A stretch of 64,000 nt of DNA from Vogesella sp. LIG4 (GTDB taxonomy: Bacteria; Pseudomonadota; Gammaproteobacteria; Burkholderiales; Chromobacteriaceae): positions 3,551,923 to 3,615,922 of the forward strand of contig NZ_LT607802.1 of assembly GCF_900090205.1 (NCBI RefSeq), written 5' to 3'. Position 1 is the stretch's first letter. Each line of letters begins with the position of its first letter. A model generated the notes under the pieces. The model did not search any database. It had not been told where the DNA came from and saw only the letters and a program-made list of their open reading frames with translations. This document shows, in pieces, positions 52,704 to 60,754 of the stretch. The position numbers and the translations under genes were made by a program.

Positions 52704-52849
52704 TGCTCTAATCACGCCAGCTGCACGATCTGTTTACGGAACTCATCAGGCGTTGCCCCCATCATACGGTCGTCGGCAGCCTGTCGCAGCGATCGGATGC
52801 AATGTCGAGCACGTAGTAGCAAGCCGCGGACCGTGTACTGGCGCCATGC
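52704..52849 (-). pseudogene. Internally deleted remnant of the AraC gene at 2453-3241
   Basis: 52763-52849 is the reverse complement of 2671-2757 with 83 of 87 bases identical; 52704-52763 matches the reverse complement of the 3' end (about 3187-3246) with about 56 of 60 identical. The two blocks are fused, so about 430 bases of the middle are deleted. Sequence beyond 52849 no longer matches. The gap 52581-53198 otherwise holds no convincing gene. Confidence 0.85.
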
Positions 52850-53198
52850 TCCGTATTGGCATTGCATTTCGGATGTATTGCGGGGTGATTGAGTTGTCTG
52901 CCAGAATCTGCGGATTATTGGAGTAGGGAGAGTAAGAGATGCCCTTGTCGACCCGCCCCGTCACACTCCTGGATGCCGTCCTCGTTAGTCAGATGATTGG
53001 CTCACTCTTCAACGAGCTACGGGGCGTTCTGCCACCAGAAGCGCGAGCTCTAGATGTAAGGATGGTTGAGGGCGTGCTCGCTACTTCTCCATAAGTGAGC
53101 GGGTTCTTCCTTGTTGAAGATGAACTGCCCGTTGACCGATTATGCCGATCGAATATCATATTGGTCGCTTTGATTGCGAACAACATGCAAAGGAAACC

Positions 53199-53915
53199 AT
53201 GACCGACCTCTCCGCCTTTCCGATCACGAAGAAACGGCCCGCGCGCCATCCCGACCGTATCCAACTCTATTCCTTGCCGACGCCCAACGGTGTCAAGGTA
53301 TCGATCATGTTGGAAGAAACCGGCCTGGCTTACGAACCGCATCTCGTGAGCTTCGAAACCAACGAGCAGATGTCGCCGGAGTTCCTGTCGCTTAATCCGA
53401 ACAACAAGATCCCGGCGATCATCGATCCGAATGGTCCGGGTGGAAAGCCACTGCCGTTGTTCGAATCCGGTGCGATTCTCGTCTATCTTGCCGACAAGGC
53501 GGGAAAATTCATGCCGCAGGATCCGGCGGGCCGCTACGAGACGCTGCAATGGCTGATGTTCCAGATGGGCGGCATCGGCCCGATGTTTGGACAGGTGGGG
53601 TTCTTCAACAAGTTCGCTGGCAAGGAGTATGAAGATAAGCGGCCACGCGACCGCTACATTGCCGAGTCCCGGCGCTTACTTGGCGTACTCAACCAGAGAC
53701 TCGCCGACCGCAAGTGGCTCATGGGAGATGCCTACACGATTGCCGACATGGCGATCTTCCCCTGGGTGCGCAACCTGATCGGTTACTACGAGGCCGGTGA
53801 ACTGGTGGGGATTGCGGATTTTCCGCATGTCACGCGCGCGTTGGATCAATTCCTCGCACGCCCAGCCGTGGCAAGAGGGCTGACCATTCCCAGCCGGGAC
53901 GCAGCCCCTGTGTAA
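53199..53915 (+). CDS. Glutathione S-transferase family protein (YfcG/YghU-like)
   Basis: 238 residues from the ATG at 53199 (AAAGGAAACC upstream). IQLYSLPTPNGVKVSIMLEE carries the Thr-Pro-Asn-Gly glutathione site of the YfcG disulphide reductase group; PNNKIPAIIDPNG and FESGAILVYLAD complete the thioredoxin-like domain; GDAYTIADMAIFPWVRN is the C-terminal N-capping motif. Codon style (many ATC, CCG, GAT) differs a little from neighbours and it sits among broken genes, so acquisition by transfer is possible. Confidence 0.88.
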   Translation: MTDLSAFPITKKRPARHPDRIQLYSLPTPNGVKVSIMLEETGLAYEPHLVSFETNEQMSPEFLSLNPNNKIPAIIDPNGPGGKPLPLFESGAILVYLADKAGKFMPQDPAGRYETLQWLMFQMGGIGPMFGQVGFFNKFAGKEYEDKRPRDRYIAESRRLLGVLNQRLADRKWLMGDAYTIADMAIFPWVRNLIGYYEAGELVGIADFPHVTRALDQFLARPAVARGLTIPSRDAAPV

Positions 53916-54130
53916 GAGCGTGCGAAGATTAAGAGAGACTACGTCAGAAATGCCCTGCTCTCGCTCGGGGCTGTATGCCACGTTACTCCGCTAACAATGG
54001 CTGGAGCATAGCCCTTCGAAAGGACTAAAACGGACTTTCAGCCAGCTGTCACACGAAGGTCTGCAGTGGGTCAGAAGTGGCTATCGGCCCCTCCGACCGG
54101 CATGACCGCTGTAGCCGCCCAGGAGGGATT

Positions 54131-54148
54131 AGCGGCAGATCGTCGGCC
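54131..54148 (+). repeat. 18-base repeat AGCGGCAGATCGTCGGCC, copy 1
   Basis: Exact reverse complement at 57876-57893; similarity extends some 10 bases upstream (CAGGAGGGAT / CAGGAAGGAT). The 463-base gap 53916-54378 contains this, the hairpin at 54177 and the tRNA-like fragment, but no gene. Confidence 0.6.
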
Positions 54149-54176
54149 AGAGCGGCCGATTATCTTCTCCATGAAA

Positions 54177-54207
54177 AATGGCCGGTTCTGGTTACAGACC
54201 GGCCATT
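54177..54207 (-). terminator. Terminator of the chemoreceptor operon, second copy of the repeated hairpin
   Basis: AATGGCCGGT and ACCGGCCATT with an 11-base loop; on the minus strand it runs into five T. Near-identical to 1147-1175. Confidence 0.7.
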
Positions 54208-54228
54208 GGTTACTTGAGAGGCGGGATT

Positions 54229-54255
54229 GTTGCTTTACCACTGAGCCAAGTCGGC
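54229..54255 (-). other. tRNA-Thr-like 5' fragment
   Basis: Read on the minus strand this begins GCCGACTTGGCTCAGTGG and continues TAAAGCAAC, very close to the acceptor strand and D-arm of bacterial tRNA-Thr. The anticodon arm and everything after are missing, so it is not a working tRNA. Possible scar of an integration event. Confidence 0.45.
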
Positions 54256-54378
54256 ATTCGACCCGTTCCGGCCGTTCAAGGCAACGTGGTCTAACCGCTG
54301 GTTTCTGAGCAGAGCTGTCGCCATGGCGAAGTCATTGCAATGACGTCAGGGTTGGTTGGGCGCCATGAGATTTGCTGG

Positions 54379-55470
54379 CTAGGCGGACTCCGCCACCTGC
54401 GCCATGCTCTCAAGCGCGGCCAGTACTTGGCTACCAGCCGCCTCCATGGCGACCACGGCGGCCAGGGTGGCGACAGGATCACCTCGGCTGTGGGCAGTCA
54501 GAGCGTCCTGAACGTGTTTGTGCAGGCTCAGGTGCGGTGCATCCATGTCTTTGTAGACCGGCAGGTGAGAGTGCTGCTGCCCTTCGCCGGTGTAGTACCA
54601 TTGGCCAAGGCGGCACTGGGTGTGGTCAACGAAGTCTTGTGCGCCTTCTTGCGACATGCCAAAGAGGACGCGATATACGCGGAACTTGAAGAGTAGATGG
54701 TCGATCTTGGCCACCTCGCAAAAGCCCCGCAGGGATGAGGCTGCCGTGCTGCCCTCTGCAAGGCGCGATAGTTTGAGGACGTGGCTCATGGTGGCGGCGG
54801 CGGCCTTGCCATTGCGGCTGAACTCCCCCGCTTGCGTAGCAAGAATTTCCATCTGGCTGCGGCTAACCGTGCTGTCATTACGCATAGCAGCGACCAAGTC
54901 GGCGATTTCGCCGGTCGCACCGGTAGTCCGTTCTGCCAGCTTGCGTACCTCGTCGGCCACTACCGCGAAGCCGCGCCCGGCATCGCCTGCGCGGGCAGCC
55001 TCGATGGCAGCATTGAGGGCGAGCAGGTTGGTCTGGTCGGCAATGTCCTTGATCAATTGCACGATGCCGCCGATCTGCCGGGCGCGTCCATCCAGGCTGG
55101 ATACCTGTTCGGCGGCGGCGACCGAGTCCCTTGCAAGGTGGCCGAGCTGTTCGGCGATGGCGGATATCTCTATGGTGCATTGATCGGCGACGGCGCAGGT
55201 TTTGCGGGCACGGTCCCGTTCGGCACGCATGCCCTGGGCCAGATCGCCCATGCTGGTCTGCGCGTGGGTCATGGCGGTGCCGACGCTTTGCAGTTGTTCG
55301 AGTAACTGCCGGGTTTGCGTGTAGCGTGCTTCGGCACTCTGCCACTGCGTGTCGCTGGCGCGGAGTTGGGCATCGGCCTGCGCCAGCTCGGCATCTCGTC
55401 CGGCCAATTCGCTTTCTAGCTGGGCAATGCGCGCCAAAGCGGCGCTCAGGTGTTTCCCTGGGACAAACAT
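54379..55470 (-). CDS. Soluble chemoreceptor with C-terminal CZB zinc-binding domain (TlpD-like)
   Basis: 363 residues, no membrane segment. N-terminal coiled coil ([20 protein letters not shown]), signalling hairpin around [19 protein letters not shown] and [16 protein letters not shown] (about 145-195), then a CZB domain (about 250-340) with zinc ligands in [24 protein letters not shown] and HLSLHKHV. In TlpD-type receptors the CZB Cys senses hypochlorite or oxidant. Third gene of an operon behind two redox-type enzymes, which supports oxidant sensing. Confidence 0.88.
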   Translation of the reverse strand: MFVPGKHLSAALARIAQLESELAGRDAELAQADAQLRASDTQWQSAEARYTQTRQLLEQLQSVGTAMTHAQTSMGDLAQGMRAERDRARKTCAVADQCTIEISAIAEQLGHLARDSVAAAEQVSSLDGRARQIGGIVQLIKDIADQTNLLALNAAIEAARAGDAGRGFAVVADEVRKLAERTTGATGEIADLVAAMRNDSTVSRSQMEILATQAGEFSRNGKAAAATMSHVLKLSRLAEGSTAASSLRGFCEVAKIDHLLFKFRVYRVLFGMSQEGAQDFVDHTQCRLGQWYYTGEGQQHSHLPVYKDMDAPHLSLHKHVQDALTAHSRGDPVATLAAVVAMEAAGSQVLAALESMAQVAESA

Positions 55471-55479
55471 GAGGGCTCC

Positions 55480-56073
55480 CTAGTCTTTCCGACGCTGTCG
55501 GTCGGCTTCGATGATGACGCGCACTTGGGCTTCGTCGTAAAGCCGAGGCAGGTGCTTGGGGCAGTTCCAGTCAAAGGCCTCGACGCGGATGAGGATCAGC
55601 CGCTCGACCGGAGCGCTATACTCCCGATCGCTGTAGGCTTCGCAGAGCTGCGGCGCGGCGGCGGCCTCCAGCAGCGAGGCACGGCCCCACAGTTTGAGGC
55701 GGCGCCCGTTGGCGTAGTCGGTCAGGATCAGCGCCACCCTGTCATCACCGGCCAAGTTGCCTTCGCTGATGTATTGGCGGTTGCCGGCGAAGGAGGTGTA
55801 GGCCAACGTTCTGGCATCAAGCACCCGCAGGAAACCGACCGGTCCGCCCCGGTGCTGGACATAGGGCCAGCCTGTCTCGGACACCGTGGCCTGGTAGAAG
55901 CTGCTGCGCTCGGCAATGAAGGCGGCTTCACGTGGGCCCAGTTGGCTCCCAGGGTTCGGGTCGTCGCGATCCGTCCCTTCAAGCAGCGGGCGATAGGCCT
56001 GGCGGCTGCCGTGGGCTTCTTGGGCAGCAAGGACACGGGGGGTGAAGGCGATGCGGGCAAAGGCGCGGGGCAT
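55480..56073 (-). CDS. Pyridoxamine 5'-phosphate oxidase-family (split-barrel flavin) protein
   Basis: 197 residues. FIAERSSFYQATVSETGWPYVQHRGGPVGFLRV and YTSFAGNRQYISEGNLAGDDRVALILTDY are typical of the split-barrel FMN-binding family that includes general stress and deaminating flavoproteins. AGGAG 7 bases before the ATG. Middle gene between an AhpD-like protein and a CZB chemoreceptor, in a likely oxidative-stress operon. Cofactor (FMN, F420 or haem) is not decided by sequence. Confidence 0.82.
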   Translation of the reverse strand: MPRAFARIAFTPRVLAAQEAHGSRQAYRPLLEGTDRDDPNPGSQLGPREAAFIAERSSFYQATVSETGWPYVQHRGGPVGFLRVLDARTLAYTSFAGNRQYISEGNLAGDDRVALILTDYANGRRLKLWGRASLLEAAAAPQLCEAYSDREYSAPVERLILIRVEAFDWNCPKHLPRLYDEAQVRVIIEADRQRRKD

Positions 56074-56124
56074 GGCGGATCTCCTGCTCGATGTGGCGCC
56101 CCGCGCCAGGCGGGGCGACGGGCA

Positions 56125-56673
56125 TCAGGCGGTTTTACGCAGCTCGACCACGGGGAAGTCGATCTCGGTGGCAGCTACGTTATTGACGTAGTTGGTCAGC
56201 AGATTGAGGGCTACGTTGAGCACGATCTCGACTACTTCGCCGGGACCGAAGCCGGCGGCCTGCAAGGCGGCGAGTTCGGCATCGCTCACCTGACCGCGCG
56301 ACTCGACCACCCGGCGGGCAAAGCGCAGCGCCGCATCGGCCTTGGTATCGGCGGAGTGGCCGTCTCGGGCGGCGTCCACCTCGGCGGCGTCGAGCTTGGC
56401 CAGATTCGTCGCCAGGTAGCTATGGGCGGCCAGGCAGTAGGCGCAGCCGTTGAGCTCGGCCACGGTCAGCGCGATCCGCTCACGCAGGCGCACATCGAGG
56501 TTACCTTTGGCGAGTGCACCGTTGAGCGCCAGGTAGCCTTCGAGAGCAGCCGGGCTGTTGCCCACCAGTTTCATCAGATTGGGAACCACGCCCAGTTGCT
56601 GATGGACCGCTGCGAGCAGAGGTTGAGCAGCGGGCAGTGCGTGTTCGACGGCGGGGATGGGCAGACGGGACAT
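56125..56673 (-). CDS. Carboxymuconolactone decarboxylase / AhpD-like protein
   Basis: 182 residues from the ATG at 56673 (AGGAG 7 bases upstream). ELNGCAYCLAAHSYLATNLAKL carries the Cys-x-x-Cys-x-x-x-His redox motif of the AhpD alkylhydroperoxidase family; the opening (LLAAVHQQLGVVPNLMKLVGNSP) is the peroxidase-related subtype. First gene of the operon, divergent from the LysR gene at 56816. Probably peroxide or quinone detoxification. Confidence 0.88.
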   Translation of the reverse strand: MSRLPIPAVEHALPAAQPLLAAVHQQLGVVPNLMKLVGNSPAALEGYLALNGALAKGNLDVRLRERIALTVAELNGCAYCLAAHSYLATNLAKLDAAEVDAARDGHSADTKADAALRFARRVVESRGQVSDAELAALQAAGFGPGEVVEIVLNVALNLLTNYVNNVAATEIDFPVVELRKTA

Positions 56674-56815
56674 GGTGATTCTCCTGATTGAGTGGGAAGG
56701 GCCTCGCTGCCACGACAAGCGGTGCAGCAGCGGGTGACATCACTTTGCCAAACCCCACTTGAAAGAAGAATCCTCATGGAACACAATTGATTATTCCATT
56801 AAGTGGAACAATAAA

Positions 56816-57718
56816 ATGGACCGCTTTCATCTGATGAGCACTTTTGTCGCGGTAGCCGAGGCCGAAAGCTTTGCCGGCGGGGCCCGTCGTCTGGGTCTCT
56901 CGGCCCCGGCAGTGACTCGCGCGGTGGCCGCCCTGGAGGCACGTCTCGGGGTCAAGCTGTTGCACCGGACTACGCGCCTGGTGCGCACCACTGAAGCAGG
57001 GCAGCGCTATCTGGAAGACGCGCGGCGAATCCTCGCCGAGGCCGACGAAGCCGACGATGCCGCCGCCGGGATCAACGCCGGCCTACGCGGCCATGTAGCA
57101 GTGACTGCCCCCACTCTGTTTGGCAGGATCCACGTCACCCCGGTGCTGGTCGAGTTCATGCATCAGCATCCACAATTGCAGATTTCGGCGCTGTTCCTCG
57201 ACCGGGTAGTAAATATGCTCGAAGAAGGGATTGACGTCGGCGTACGCATCGGCGAGTTGCCCGACTCTGACTTGCGGGCTCAGCGTGTGGGTGAGGTGCG
57301 CCGCGTGGTCTGCGCCTCGCCCGAATATCTGGCGCGGAATGGCACTCCGACACACCCTGAGCAGTTGCTGGGACACCAGATTATCTCGGCCTCTGCCGTC
57401 AGCCCTACCGTCGAGTGGAAGTTCCAGGCTCAAGGTATGCCTCTGGCGGTTCGTATCCACCCCCGTATGCAGGTCAGCAGCAACGATGCGGCTATCGTCG
57501 CGGCGACCCGGGGCGCGGGCATTACCCGGTTACTCTCATATCAGATCAGGGAATGGGAAAGCGCAGGACGCCTGCAGGTGCTACTGACCGAATACGAGCC
57601 GCCGTCCTTGCCCATCCATGTAGTACACCGCAGCGGCCCCAATGGGGCGGCCAAGGTTCGCGCACTGGTTGACCATTTGGTGGCCAGCCTGCGTGCAGGG
57701 ACGCCTGGGCGATACTGA
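56816..57718 (+). CDS. LysR-family regulator of the peroxidase/chemoreceptor operon
   Basis: 300 residues from the ATG at 56816. HTH: MSTFVAVAEAESFAGGARRL, LSAPAVTRAVAALEARLGVK, the CrgA/DhnR-like type; effector domain follows (VAVTAPTLFGRIHVTPVLVEF). Divergent from the AhpD-like gene with 142 bases between, so probably its regulator, in the way similar LysR genes flank AhpD-like genes. Ligand perhaps a quinone or oxidant. Confidence 0.87.
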   Translation: MDRFHLMSTFVAVAEAESFAGGARRLGLSAPAVTRAVAALEARLGVKLLHRTTRLVRTTEAGQRYLEDARRILAEADEADDAAAGINAGLRGHVAVTAPTLFGRIHVTPVLVEFMHQHPQLQISALFLDRVVNMLEEGIDVGVRIGELPDSDLRAQRVGEVRRVVCASPEYLARNGTPTHPEQLLGHQIISASAVSPTVEWKFQAQGMPLAVRIHPRMQVSSNDAAIVAATRGAGITRLLSYQIREWESAGRLQVLLTEYEPPSLPIHVVHRSGPNGAAKVRALVDHLVASLRAGTPGRY

Positions 57719-57875
57719 CAGCCCTTGATGCTAGTGCTGAAGAGACATTACCGCTTCGAATCGTGGGCAGTCCTGCGCTGCTTACAAAAGCGACCATTGA
57801 ACTCTATAAGCAGTTGAGCGGCAGTTATCTGGCATATTGCCGACTAAACTAGAATAGAGGCTGAAGGGCGGCTTA

Positions 57876-57893
57876 GGCCGACGATCTGCCGCT
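57876..57893 (-). repeat. 18-base repeat AGCGGCAGATCGTCGGCC, copy 2 (inverted)
   Basis: Together with copy 1 at 54131 it brackets the AhpD-like/flavoprotein/chemoreceptor/LysR block (54379-57718). A related GCTGCAGGTCGGCC lies at 57910 and GCCGCAGGTCGGCC near 3414. Confidence 0.6.
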
Positions 57894-57963
57894 GATCCTT
57901 CCTGGTTGGCTGCAGGTCGGCCTAGCATCTCGTGCTATTTGCTGGGTGTGTGCCAGTCTTCAC

Positions 57964-58884
57964 TTAAGTCCCAGTTTGCAACAGCTGTGAAATATCCCGC
58001 TTCGGTGGCAAACCAAACAGGCGGCCATACTCGCGGCTAAACTGTGACGGGCTTTCATAGCCCACACGGAATGCTGCCGTGGCGGCATCCATTCTTTCAT
58101 TCAGCATCAGGCGCCTGGCTTCATTCAGTCGCAGCCACTTCACATATTGCAGAGGGCTCATAGCCGTGAGCTGACGGAAATGGTGATGCAGACTGGAGGG
58201 ACTCATCTGGATACGCGCCGCGAGCTCGTCAATTCTGAGCGGCTCGGTGTAATGCGATTTCAGCCAGTCGATTGCCCTGGCAATGCGCTGACTGTAGCTG
58301 CCAGTAGCCAGTGTTTGCCACAGACGCGCCGCCTGATCGCTCATCAGCAAGCGATAATGGATTTCCCGTTGGATCAGTGGCGACAAAATGGCGATGTGCT
58401 CCGGCTCATCCAGCAGCGACAGCAGGCGGCCGAAGGCGGCATGCAGCTCCGGCGTAATCGTGCCAAGGGCCATACCATGGTGATGGCCTTTGTTCTGTGG
58501 CGCAGCAAGCCCTCCCTGGGCAATCAGCTCGGCCATGATGCGCAGATCTAGGCGCAGCACCAGGCCAAGACAGGGCTGCTCGACACTGGCATCCAGCACT
58601 TGTGAGCTGGCCGGCAAGTCAACCGAGTTCAGCAGGAAATGGCTGGCGTCATAAGGGTAGGACTGATCGCCAACCAACATCTGCTTTGCCCCCTGCACCA
58701 CCAGCACCACGCTGGGCTCCACCATGCAAGCACACGGTTCAGTGCCTTGTTCGCGCCGGAAAAAACTGAGGTTAGGGACGGCGGTTTGGCGATCCTCGTT
58801 GCCCTGAGTACGCCTGGCGATGGCCGCTATCAACTGTACCTGCAGCGCGGATGATGTCGTTTGAGAAGCAGAAACCGAGTCCAT
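57964..58884 (-). CDS. AraC-family regulator (AraC_N type, YqhC-like)
   Basis: 306 residues. N-terminal AraC_N region (EPSVVLVVQGAKQMLVGDQ, FLLNSVDLPASSQV), C-terminal HTH pair (IDELAARIQMSPSSLHHHFR and AAFRVGYESPSQFSREYGRL). Regulators of this type often control aldehyde reductases, hydrolases or pumps. The MFS and secreted hydrolase genes upstream on the same strand are candidate targets. Confidence 0.87.
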   Translation of the reverse strand: MDSVSASQTTSSALQVQLIAAIARRTQGNEDRQTAVPNLSFFRREQGTEPCACMVEPSVVLVVQGAKQMLVGDQSYPYDASHFLLNSVDLPASSQVLDASVEQPCLGLVLRLDLRIMAELIAQGGLAAPQNKGHHHGMALGTITPELHAAFGRLLSLLDEPEHIAILSPLIQREIHYRLLMSDQAARLWQTLATGSYSQRIARAIDWLKSHYTEPLRIDELAARIQMSPSSLHHHFRQLTAMSPLQYVKWLRLNEARRLMLNERMDAATAAFRVGYESPSQFSREYGRLFGLPPKRDISQLLQTGT

Positions 58885-58985
58885 CGGGTTGTCCTTTGTT
58901 CGATAAATCGTACCCTAGCGCCATGAATTGGTTCTGTCTGCTTGATTTCCATGCACTTACAGGATCAGGCAAGCAATCTGGGGGA

Positions 58986-59360
58986 TCAGACCATGGGTTC
59001 ATACAACTTCGCATCAAGAATGGACCATGGACGGGCTACGTACTGATGTCGGAGCAGAAGCGCCCGCTATTCAGTGGTGATAGCGGCTACAGGCCGCACT
59101 TCCGCGATATCGGCCAACGACTGGGCCGTTTGACCAGAGGGCCCTGGACATGGGGCATGTACCATACACGCTGGCCGCTGTTACACATGACGTCCGAAGA
59201 GTCCGCTCTGGCCGCCACGCAGTTGGGCGCGCGGCGGCTACTGCCGGCACGCGGTGTGTCGCTTCAGCCTAGCAAGACACCGCTGGAACACGCCATTCGA
59301 GCGTATCGTGGCAGCCAGCCAGCGCCGTGCCTACCAGCAGCGAACACCGCGCATCAGTGA
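58986..59360 (+). pseudogene. C-terminal remnant of an MBL-fold hydrolase (NAPE-PLD/RomA-like)
   Basis: The frame encodes RPLFSGDSGYRPHFRDIGQRLG, RWPLLHMTSEESALAATQLGARRLLP and KTPLEHAIRAYRGS, recognisable as the last third of outer-membrane-linked metallo-beta-lactamase-fold hydrolases. The HxHxDH metal motif and N-terminal two thirds are absent, the tail is altered, and no promoter is seen. A decayed gene between the AraC and MFS genes. Confidence 0.65.
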
Positions 59361-59462
59361 GTCAGTCGACCAGGACAGTACAGTGACTGCATCGACCCCG
59401 TGGTGGCAAAGCGTCGCCACTAATTAACTCACGGTAAAAAACATGCCGTAAATGACACTGAC

Positions 59463-60644
59463 TCAAACAGGCATCAAGCGCTGACCGCGGCCGACCAGGG
59501 AGGCGCCGAGCAACAGCAGAACCATCCCGCCCAGAAACGTCGCGTGGATCGAGAGGTGATCCAGCAGCGCGCCACCCAGCGCACCGCCCAGCAAAATTGC
59601 CAGCTGGATAGCGGCCACCAGCAAGCCGCCACCGGCCTCCTGCGCATCTGGCAGGCTGTGCGCCAGCCAGGCGGACCAACTCACCGGAATCGCGGCGTTC
59701 AATCCACCCCAGATCAGCAGACAAAGTGCTGCCCACACTGGCACGCTGCCGGTAAGCAACAAGGCCAGTGTGGCCAGGGCCAGCAATAGCGGCAGCCCGC
59801 CCAGCAAGCGATACAGATGCGATGTCAGTAGACGGCTGGCCAAGTGTGTGCCGGCAAAACCCGCCACACCCAGCACAAATAGCAGCAGTGAGAGCTGTGG
59901 CAGCGAAACGTGGGTTTGTGATTCGAGGAACGGACGGAAGTAGGTAAAGCTGGTAAAAGCACCCGCAAAAGTCAACATCACCGCCGGCATGGCGACCCGC
60001 ACGTGAGAGCGTGCCCACAAGCTACGCAGCCTGAGGTTGGCCGCAGTCTGCCGGGCGGGCATGGGTGGCAGGCTACGCCATTGCCACCACAGGTTCAGGG
60101 CCACCAGCGGCACCATCAGCCAGAACACACCGCGCCACCCCACTAGACCGCCGAGATAGCTGCCCAGCGGTGCGGCCAACGTGGTAGCCACAGCGTTGCC
60201 GGTATACAGAGCCCCCAGTGCAGACGGCACGGCTGCCGCCGGCACCAACCGGCTTACTGTTGCCGTGGCCAACGACCAAAAGCCGCCAACCACGACTCCC
60301 AGCAGCGCCCGTGCCAACATCAGTACGCCAAAGTTGTGTGCCAGTGCCATACAAGCCAGCGAAAGCAGCATCAGACCGGTCAGGCCCAGTAGCACGTGGC
60401 GCCGATCCATGCCCCGGCATACACGGGTAATCAGCAGGCTCGCCAGCACGGCAAAAAAGCCGGAAATGGCAATGGCTTGTCCGGCCATGCCTTCGCTGGC
60501 ACCCAGGTCAGCGGCTAGTGGCGTCAACAGGCTGACCGGCATGAACTCAGCAGCAATCAGCATCGCCACGCAGAAAGACATCGACAAGACAGCGCTACGA
60601 TGCGGTGCCGCGCTGGAGGCAGAAGCGCTAGAAAAATTAGACAT
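59463..60644 (-). CDS. MFS efflux transporter (AraJ/PbuE-like)
   Basis: 393 residues from the ATG at 60644. Twelve predicted membrane helices; AAEFMPVSLLTPLAADLG in helix 1 and RALLGVVVGGFWSLATATV in helix 4 are typical of DHA1 sugar or drug exporters. Downstream of the secreted hydrolase gene by 110 bases on the same strand. Substrate unknown. Confidence 0.88.
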   Translation of the reverse strand: MSNFSSASASSAAPHRSAVLSMSFCVAMLIAAEFMPVSLLTPLAADLGASEGMAGQAIAISGFFAVLASLLITRVCRGMDRRHVLLGLTGLMLLSLACMALAHNFGVLMLARALLGVVVGGFWSLATATVSRLVPAAAVPSALGALYTGNAVATTLAAPLGSYLGGLVGWRGVFWLMVPLVALNLWWQWRSLPPMPARQTAANLRLRSLWARSHVRVAMPAVMLTFAGAFTSFTYFRPFLESQTHVSLPQLSLLLFVLGVAGFAGTHLASRLLTSHLYRLLGGLPLLLALATLALLLTGSVPVWAALCLLIWGGLNAAIPVSWSAWLAHSLPDAQEAGGGLLVAAIQLAILLGGALGGALLDHLSIHATFLGGMVLLLLGASLVGRGQRLMPV

Positions 60645-60754
60645 GGAATTCCCAAGAAGAGGCAGATCGTGCAGCACGAGAACCGTGGCGCACGCATGAA
60701 GACATGGCTGGACTACTCACCACCGTGGGTAGTCCAGCAACCTGAGGGAAGCGA

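Noticed and set aside
52939..53094. 51-codon frame with GGGAGAG upstream
   Set aside because: No family resemblance, and it lies in a decayed region; chance cannot be excluded.
54229..54255. A working tRNA gene
   Set aside because: Only the acceptor 5' strand and D-arm are recognisable; anticodon arm, T-arm and 3' acceptor are absent.
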